From: JACVRW01 sp963813495
Lineage (GTDB): Bacteria; Actinomycetota; Thermoleophilia; Solirubrobacterales; Thermoleophilaceae
NCBI GenBank assembly: GCA_963813495.1
Contig: CAWEZC010000005.1
Span: forward strand, 868,001-932,000
Direction of reading: 5' to 3'
DNA: 64,000 bases
Positions 59,263 to 64,000 of the stretch are shown here, one piece after another. Within the stretch, counting starts at the first letter, position 1. Every line of letters starts with the position of its first letter. The translations under genes were made by a program, and so were the position numbers. The notes under the pieces were generated by a model, which saw only the letters and a list, made by a program, of their open reading frames with translations, was not told where the DNA came from and made no database searches.

Positions 59263-59847
59263 ATGCCACCCGGAGACTCCAGCCCCGAGAAGACGGCTCC
59301 ACAGCCGCTCGAGCTCGTGCAGCGCTTCGTCAACTCGATCGACCTCGAGAACGGCGAGGACGAGCTGGAGAGCCCGGAGGCGTTGCGCTCCTGGTTCACC
59401 GAGCGTGGCCTCATCGGCCCACGCGAGCCGGTCGGCCGCGCCGACCTGCGCCGCGCGCTCGAGGTCCGCGAGGGCCTGCGGGCGATGCTGCTGCAGAACA
59501 ACGGCCTCCCGCTCGATGCGGGCAGGGTGGCCAGGCTCGACCGCGCCGCCGCCCGCGCCGGCGTGCGCCTGCAGTTCCGCCCCGGCGGCGACCCGGAGCT
59601 CGTGCCCGGGGGCAGGGGCACGGACGCTGCACTCGGCCGCCTGATGGCGATCGTGGCCGAGGCGGTCGCCACGGGCACGTGGGAACGTCTCAAGGCCTGC
59701 CCGCGCGAAGAGTGTGAGTGGGCGTTCTACGACCAGTCGAAGAACCGCTCGGGCCGCTGGTGCAAGATGGAGGAGTGCGGCAACCTCGCGAAGGCCAAGC
59801 GCTTCCGCGAGCGCCGGCGCGGAGCGCGCCCGCCGAGCGGTCGGTGA
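59263..59847 (+). CDS. CGNR zinc finger / ABATE domain protein
   Basis: A 194-residue protein. The N-terminal part is the ABATE region (LVQRFVNSIDLENGEDELESPEALRSWFTERGL). The C-terminal zinc finger is ACPREECEWAFYDQSKNRSGRWCKMEECGNLAKAKRFRERR, with the four Cys and the CGN.AK signature. These proteins are probable transcription factors for stress or detoxification genes. A palindrome just upstream suggests self-control. It is divergent from the small hypothetical protein gene with an 80-bp gap. Confidence 0.88.
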   Translation: MPPGDSSPEKTAPQPLELVQRFVNSIDLENGEDELESPEALRSWFTERGLIGPREPVGRADLRRALEVREGLRAMLLQNNGLPLDAGRVARLDRAAARAGVRLQFRPGGDPELVPGGRGTDAALGRLMAIVAEAVATGTWERLKACPREECEWAFYDQSKNRSGRWCKMEECGNLAKAKRFRERRRGARPPSGR

Positions 59848-59854
59848 GCCGGCG

Positions 59855-61267
59855 CTACTCGAGCGTGTGGACCTTGAACAGGTTGGTGCCGCCGGAGCTC
59901 CCGGCCGGCAGCCCCGCCGTGATGCCGATCTTGTCTCCCGGCTGCGCGAAGCCGGCGTCAAGCGCGGCGTCGGCACAGGCCTCGATCAGCCCGAGCGTGT
60001 CCATCGGCTCCTGGTGGAGCTGGGGGTGGACCCCCCAGAGCAGCTGGCAGCGGCGTACGACCTCGCGCCGTGGTGACAGTGCCAGCACCGGCGCCCGAGG
60101 CCGGTAGGCCGAGATCAGCCGCGCCGTGGCTCCGGTGTTGGTGGGCGACACCACGCACTTGAGCCCGAGCTGGTAGACGCCCCCCACCGCTCCGAAGGCG
60201 ATCGCGTGGTACTGGTTGTTGGCCTGCGGGCCGCGCTCAGCCAGCCAGCGGCCGTAGGGCAGCTCGCGCTCGGTGCTGGTGGCGATGGCCGCCATCATCT
60301 CGATGGCCAGCACGGGATGGCGGCCCACGGCGGTTTCCTGGGAGAGCATCACCGCATCGGTGCCGTCGAAGATCGCGTTGGCCACGTCCGCCACCTCGGC
60401 ACGGGTGGGACGCGTCGAGTGCACCATCGATTCGAGCATCTGCGTGGCCGTGATCGTCGGCTTGGCGCGCCGCCCGGAGATGGCCAGCAGGCGCTTCTGC
60501 ACGAGCGGCACCTCCTCGATGGGGAGCTCGATGCCGAGGTCGCCGCGAGCGATCATTATGCCGTCGGCCGAATCGATGATCTCCTCGGCGTTGGCCGCGG
60601 CCTGGGGCTTCTCGATCTTGGCGATCAGCGGCACCTCGGCGCCGCGCTGTCGCAGGTGCGCCCGCACGGGATCGAGGTCCTCGCGGCGGCGTACGAAGGA
60701 GAGGGCGAAGAAGTCGAGGTTCATCTCCAGGCCGACGTCGATCAGGGCAAGATCCTCGTCGCTCACCGCCGGCAATGAGACCGTGACGTTGGGCAGGTTG
60801 AGCCCCTGGCGCGAGGCCACGCTCCCGCCCACCTCGACGCGGCAGCTCACCTCGCCGTCCTCCACCCCGTCCACCCGCAAGCGCACGGCACCGTCGGCCA
60901 GGTACATCACGTCGCCGTCGTCGACGAGCTCCGAGAAGCCGGGCCACGCCACCGGAAGGCGGGCCGAGGTGCCCTCCACGGTGTCGGGCGTGAAGACCAC
61001 GCGGGCGTCGCGGGCCAGCTCGGCCACACCGCCCGCCACCGGACCGATGCGCAGCTTGGGTCCCGGCAGGTCGCCCAGGATGGCCACCTCGCGGCCTACC
61101 CGCTCGCTGGCCGCGCGGATTGCGGAAGCGATCTCGGTGTGGCTCTCGTGGGTGCCGTGCGCGAAGTTGAGGCGAGCGACGTCCATGCCGGCGTCGATCA
61201 TGCGCTCGAGCACATCGGGCTTGCTCGAGGAGGGGCCGATGGTGGCGACGATCTTGGTGGAGCGCAT
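59855..61267 (-). CDS. pyk: Pyruvate kinase
   Basis: A 470-residue glycolytic enzyme that transfers phosphate from phosphoenolpyruvate to ADP. STKIVATIGPSS, MDVARLNFAHGTHE, LGDLPGPKLRIG, LIAKIEKPQA (catalytic Lys), GIMIARGDLGIELP (Mg2+ Glu/Asp region) and KPTITATQMLESM are present. The C-terminal regulatory domain is complete, with PTNTGATARLISAYRPRAPVLALS. The ATG at 61267 has TATGTT 8 nt upstream. It is convergent with the CGNR gene (7-bp gap). Confidence 0.97.
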   Translation of the reverse strand: MRSTKIVATIGPSSSKPDVLERMIDAGMDVARLNFAHGTHESHTEIASAIRAASERVGREVAILGDLPGPKLRIGPVAGGVAELARDARVVFTPDTVEGTSARLPVAWPGFSELVDDGDVMYLADGAVRLRVDGVEDGEVSCRVEVGGSVASRQGLNLPNVTVSLPAVSDEDLALIDVGLEMNLDFFALSFVRRREDLDPVRAHLRQRGAEVPLIAKIEKPQAAANAEEIIDSADGIMIARGDLGIELPIEEVPLVQKRLLAISGRRAKPTITATQMLESMVHSTRPTRAEVADVANAIFDGTDAVMLSQETAVGRHPVLAIEMMAAIATSTERELPYGRWLAERGPQANNQYHAIAFGAVGGVYQLGLKCVVSPTNTGATARLISAYRPRAPVLALSPRREVVRRCQLLWGVHPQLHQEPMDTLGLIEACADAALDAGFAQPGDKIGITAGLPAGSSGGTNLFKVHTLE

Positions 61268-61598
61268 GCGCCCCCAACATACCCATCCCGGGCGTGCCGT
61301 TCCGGCCAAGCCGACAGTCGTTCCCTTGTTCAGAATTGGACAAACCAGTACCTCTCACGAAAAGGCCGCTCTTAGCGACAGACCGGGTCGGTTCCGTGTT
61401 GACGCTCGGCGCGGGAGCGGCTTTAGTCTGCCCCGGCCTAAGGGCTGCCGGGAGCAGTGAAGGGAAGGCGTCGACGGTGGGTCGGGACCCAGACCGCTCG
61501 ACAGAGTCTCACCCGCTTGCGAGCTCCCGCAGCGCCTCACGCAGGCCGCCGGGGAACTGCATCCGCTGTAGATCGCACTAAGTGCGGGGGGAGGTCTG
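61268..61598. other. 331-bp divergent regulatory region between pyk and the mIHF gene
   Basis: It holds the pyk leaderless -10 box (61276-61281, minus strand) and a sigma70-like promoter toward the mIHF gene at 61399-61427. This leaves a 5' leader of about 165 nt before the mIHF start. Several GC-rich short inverted segments occur in the leader, but no known riboswitch signature was recognised. Confidence 0.55.
61399..61427 (+). promoter_or_regulatory. Sigma70-like promoter of the mIHF gene
   Basis: TTGACG (61399-61404), a 17-bp spacer and TTTAGT (61422-61427) make the best -35/-10 pair in the window. Transcription should begin near 61434. Confidence 0.6.
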
Positions 61599-61997
61599 AT
61601 GGGCAAGTCGGCGACGATGGACGCCGGTCAAGAGCAGCATCTGCGGGCACTGGAGTACGCCAACCGCGTACGCCTGGCACGCGCTCAGATGAAGCGTCGC
61701 ATCACGGCAGGCGAGCTCTCCGCGACGAATGTCGTCCTGAGTTGCCCCTGGGAGGCTCACAGCATGTCGATCAGCGACCTGCTCATGAGCCAGAAGCGAT
61801 GGGGAAGGACTCGTTGCAGGAGGCTGCTCGTCTCCCTCGGGGTCCCCGAGAACAAGCAGGTGGGGACGCTGACCGAGCGGCAACGTCTGGCGCTCGCCGC
61901 GGTGCTGACCGCAAAGAATGCTCCGGCAGGTGAAGGACCCGCCGCGCCCGCGAGGGCGTCGGTTACAGCGCGCGAACACGCGCTCTCGGCCGCCTAG
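61599..61997 (+). CDS. mihF: Actinobacterial integration host factor (mIHF)
   Basis: A 132-residue DNA-binding protein. HLRALEYANRVRLARAQMKRRITAGELSATNVVL gives the N-terminal helices, ISDLLMSQKRWGRTRCRRLLVSLGVPENKQVGTLTERQRLALAAVL the H2TH-like DNA-binding core with the K/R..G-x-L-x-x-x-Q pattern of mIHF. It is an essential nucleoid protein in mycobacteria. The usual neighbour gmk is not here. A 25-residue Ala-rich tail is extra. GGGGGGAGG precedes the ATG. It is expressed from its own strong promoter with a long leader. Confidence 0.85.
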   Translation: MGKSATMDAGQEQHLRALEYANRVRLARAQMKRRITAGELSATNVVLSCPWEAHSMSISDLLMSQKRWGRTRCRRLLVSLGVPENKQVGTLTERQRLALAAVLTAKNAPAGEGPAAPARASVTAREHALSAA

Positions 61998-62013
61998 CCT
62001 GGACGCGATGGGG

Positions 62014-62040
62014 GGGACGGGGGCATGATGCCCCCGTCCC
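62014..62040 (+). terminator. Hairpin after the mIHF gene, probable terminator
   Basis: A perfect 12-bp stem (62014-62025 with 62029-62040) around a TGA loop, between the convergent mIHF and VOC genes. It has no good T-run on either side, so it may act in both directions weakly. Confidence 0.55.
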
Positions 62041-62042
62041 GT

Positions 62043-62507
62043 TCACACCGGTCTCCGGCCCAAGTCCTCCAGCGGCTCGTCGACCGTCAGACCCGGGCCC
62101 AGCGTGGCCAGCTCGATGATGTGTCCGTCCGGGTCACGCAGGTAGACCGACTTGAAGTAGGTGCGGTCCATCACCTCGGTGACCGGGACGCCACGGCCGA
62201 TCAGGTAGTCACGCCAGGCGGCCAGCTCCTCATCGGACTCCACCGACAGGGCGAAGTGGTGGGTCGAGCCGCGCCCCACCGAGCCCTCGTCGAGCTCCGG
62301 ATACTCGAGGCAGGTGATCAGCGTGCCCGGCCGCCCCTCCTCGTCTCCGAAGAACAGGTGGCGGGCGCCGCGGTCGTCCTCGTTGACGGTCTGCTTGACC
62401 ACCCGCATGCCCAGCAGGTTGCGGTAGAACGCCACGGCACGCTCGACGTCGGAGCAGAGCACGGTCACGTGGTGGATCCCGGAGATGCGCAGGCGCCGCT
62501 CGTTCAT
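62043..62507 (-). CDS. VOC family (glyoxalase/dioxygenase-fold) protein
   Basis: A 154-residue protein with two beta-alpha-beta-beta-beta modules: ISGIHHVTVLCSDVERAVAFYRNLLGMRVVKQTVNEDD and STHHFALSVESDEELAAWRDYLIGRGVPV, then YFKSVYLRDPDGHIIELAT. His (IHHV), His (HHFAL) and Glu (HIIEL) are likely metal ligands. It resembles ring-cleavage dioxygenase-type VOC proteins; the substrate is unknown. TAGCGT lies 9 nt before the ATG. Confidence 0.88.
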   Translation of the reverse strand: MNERRLRISGIHHVTVLCSDVERAVAFYRNLLGMRVVKQTVNEDDRGARHLFFGDEEGRPGTLITCLEYPELDEGSVGRGSTHHFALSVESDEELAAWRDYLIGRGVPVTEVMDRTYFKSVYLRDPDGHIIELATLGPGLTVDEPLEDLGRRPV

Positions 62508-62519
62508 GGCCGGGCCACG

Positions 62520-63029
62520 CTATCTGAAGCCAAGGCCGCCCGAGCGCCGCTTGAAGAGCTCGCGCATGAGGTAGAAGGTGCCGGCGAACACGGCTCCCCC
62601 GACCAGCACGAGCACCCAGATCCGCACGGGCCCCAGGCCGAGCGCGACGACGGTCACGACGACGAAGGCGGTCACCCCGGCGAGCAGGCTGGAGTGGGAG
62701 CGAAAGCCGCCGAGGTGCTCGCGCAGCGCCAGCTCCCCTCCGCCCAGCGAGGCGATCACGAGCCCCGCGAGCAGGCGCTCCTCACCCTCCTCGCCGCTCA
62801 CCGCTCCCCAGATGATCAGGAGGATCCCGAGCAGGATCACGAGCTCCGAGAGCGGGAAGCTTCCCCAGGGTGCCGCGGGACGCTCCGATCCCGGCGGCCG
62901 GCCCGGCCGCGGCCGGCGCGCGGGAGCGACGTCCGGAGCCGCGCTGCGCGCCTGACGGCGCTCACGGCGCGCCGCATCGCGTTCCGCGCGCGTGGTCTCC
63001 CCTCCGCGCTTGCGGCTTCTACGGCCCAT
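62520..63029 (-). CDS. Hypothetical membrane protein
   Basis: A 169-residue protein with a basic N-terminal 55 residues (RRSRKRGGETTRAERDAARRERRQARS, Pro/Arg-rich) and four membrane helices: LSELVILLGILLIIWGAVSG, ERLLAGLVIASLGGGELAL, LLAGVTAFVVVTVVALGL and IWVLVLVGGAVFAGTFYLM. No family is recognised. Its start touches the stop of the gene upstream (63030), so they form an operon. Confidence 0.65.
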   Translation of the reverse strand: MGRRSRKRGGETTRAERDAARRERRQARSAAPDVAPARRPRPGRPPGSERPAAPWGSFPLSELVILLGILLIIWGAVSGEEGEERLLAGLVIASLGGGELALREHLGGFRSHSSLLAGVTAFVVVTVVALGLGPVRIWVLVLVGGAVFAGTFYLMRELFKRRSGGLGFR

Positions 63030-63500
63030 TCAGGTGGCTAAGGGACAGCCGGATGAGATCACGACCCGCCACCAGTTCAGGAACATTCCGAGGAACCCGA
63101 ACCGGGGGCGGACGTGCCAGTGGCGGCAGCCGAGCTCGCCGATGTCCTCGCTCGACACGTGGGCCCAGCGGTGAGCCTCGGGCTCGAGCAGCATCTCCTC
63201 GATGAGGCAGCGCTTCTGCTCCTCGACGAAGGTACGGTCCGAGAGAGCCCGGCGCGCGTGGGCCGCGCGCCCGGCGAGATCGTCGCGCAGCTCCTCGAGC
63301 TCCCCCACCGACAACAGTCGCGGGCCGCCTCGCCCGGGCACCTTCCAGTCGAAGTCCTTGCGCGGCCAGGCGGAGCAGAACAACTGCGTCAACTCGGTCT
63401 CGAGGCGGGCGATCTGATCGAGCAGCGTCCGCCGGACAGCGCGCTCATCCACGAAGCCGGGAGCGAGCGGGCCGACTCCTCTGTCGAGAACGTCAGGCAC
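63030..63500 (-). CDS. Hypothetical soluble protein
   Basis: A 156-residue protein: RTLLDQIARLETELTQLFCSAWPRKDFDW, LLSVGELEELRDDLAGRAAHARRALSDRTFVEEQKRCLIEEMLLEPEAHRWAHVSSEDIGELGCRHWHVRPRFGFLGMFLNWWRVVISSGC. The HRW, CRHWHVRPR cluster and conserved Cys could bind metal. It is lineage-typical and its function unknown. The GTG at 63500 has TAAACT exactly 7 nt upstream. Confidence 0.7.
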   Translation of the reverse strand: MPDVLDRGVGPLAPGFVDERAVRRTLLDQIARLETELTQLFCSAWPRKDFDWKVPGRGGPRLLSVGELEELRDDLAGRAAHARRALSDRTFVEEQKRCLIEEMLLEPEAHRWAHVSSEDIGELGCRHWHVRPRFGFLGMFLNWWRVVISSGCPLAT

Positions 63501-63507
63501 AGGTGCC

Positions 63508-63513
63508 AGTTTA
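63508..63513 (-). promoter_or_regulatory. Leaderless -10 box
   Basis: TAAACT on the minus strand, exactly 7 nt before the GTG at 63500. Confidence 0.55.
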
Positions 63514-63541
63514 GCCCTCCGCGGGCGCCCGGTGCGTGGGG

Positions 63542-64000
63542 CTACGCGCCGCCCTGCAGAACCTCCGCGCCCAGCCACAGCGCCTCCTCCGCCGCGATCC
63601 GCGGCACCCCCTTGACCTGGAGGGCGCACAGCACCATGCGTTGGCAGGCCGAGGTCACACCGGCATCCTCGGCCACCTCACCCAGCACCACGGCCACGGG
63701 GCGGCTGGCGTCGGCCACGACTATCTGGCGTGCGGAGAGCGGCCGGGTCGGTCCCAGGCGCTCCGCGGGCCGCGCCAGGCGCAGGCCCAGATCACCATCC
63801 ACGCGGTCGGCGTCGAGAGCGATCACCGGCACCCCGGTCTCGGCCGTGGCGATGGTCAGGGCATCGTCGAGGAGGTTCTCGCTGCGCAGTCCGCCATGGC
63901 GCAGGCGCTCGAGCGCGATCGCCTCGACCGGAGTGCGGTCGGTGTCGGGGTCGATCCCCACCTGACGCGAGAACACGCGATAGGCCCAGGGCACGGAGTC
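63542..64000 (-). CDS. B3/4 domain protein, N-terminus outside the window
   Basis: The visible 153 residues fit the B3/4 tRNA-binding-like domain shared with PheT: YRVFSRQVGIDPDTDRTPVEAIALERLRHGGLRSENLLDDALTIATAETGVPVIALDADRVDG, then ARQIVVADASRPVAVVLGEVAEDAGVTSACQRMVLCALQVKGVPRIAAEEALWLGAEVL. Stand-alone members are probably involved in amino acid or tRNA editing, but this is unproven. The frame is open to the window edge. Confidence 0.75.
   Translation of the reverse strand, partial: DSVPWAYRVFSRQVGIDPDTDRTPVEAIALERLRHGGLRSENLLDDALTIATAETGVPVIALDADRVDGDLGLRLARPAERLGPTRPLSARQIVVADASRPVAVVLGEVAEDAGVTSACQRMVLCALQVKGVPRIAAEEALWLGAEVLQGGA

Overview
This is a GC-rich (about 70% by eye), densely coded chromosomal window. 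It looks like an actinobacterium, most plausibly class Thermoleophilia (Solirubrobacterales-like). That placement is inferred from an actinobacterial integration host factor (mIHF) gene, many GTG starts, frequent leaderless promoters with a TANNNT -10 box 6-8 nt before the start codon, and lineage-typical families (HTTM, D-glucuronyl C5-epimerase, DUF2277, F420-type nitroreductase-like, CGNR finger). No rRNA, tRNA, transposase, integrase, prophage or CRISPR array was found. The window reads as ordinary chromosome with short operons on both strands.

Layout. 1-8.3 kb: end of an ECF sigma factor, DUF1428, a frameshifted SnoaL-like gene plus YnfA, homocysteine S-methyltransferase, a second SnoaL protein, a methyltransferase, a metallophosphoesterase operon, a stand-alone LigD-type polymerase domain and exonuclease III. 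8.4-20.3 kb: a presenilin-like membrane protein; a three-gene operon with an HTTM protein and an alpha-toroid/MarC fusion; small enzymes (F420-type, DUF1801, AKR, RidA, cupin), FUSC, an AraC regulator and a bactofilin-like membrane protein. 20.5-31.4 kb: acyl-CoA dehydrogenase, AlkA, Ca2+/H+ exchanger, M28 lipoprotein peptidase, clpP facing an SRPBCC-ArsR pair across two strong operators, LysE, TerC, a degenerate aldo/keto reductase and a lipoprotein. 31.5-45 kb: D-glucuronyl C5-epimerase, an ArsA/Get3-type ATPase operon, a sulfatase-fold enzyme, EVE protein, two MFS exporters, a bicovalent flavin oxidase and citrate synthase. 45-53.6 kb: O-methyltransferase, epimerase, MoxR/CoxE pair, a TPP riboswitch driving a ThiXYZ-type transporter, MsrB and a second AlkA-like glycosylase. 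53.7-64 kb: a divergent pair formed by a GNAT acyltransferase and a serine-palmitoyltransferase-like enzyme, EamA, azlCD with an Lrp regulator, a CGNR protein, pyruvate kinase, mIHF, VOC protein and a truncated B3/4-domain protein.

The most interesting candidate is the divergent pair at 54010-56406. The PLP enzyme has serine palmitoyltransferase hallmarks, and its neighbour, only 15 nt away start to start, resembles the GNAT-type bacterial ceramide synthase. Together they suggest a sphingoid-base or ceramide-like lipid route in this lineage. Other leads are the presenilin-like protein, the toroid-MarC fusion, the tandem operators between clpP and arsR, and four convergent gene pairs whose stop codons are packed into one shared CTAG.
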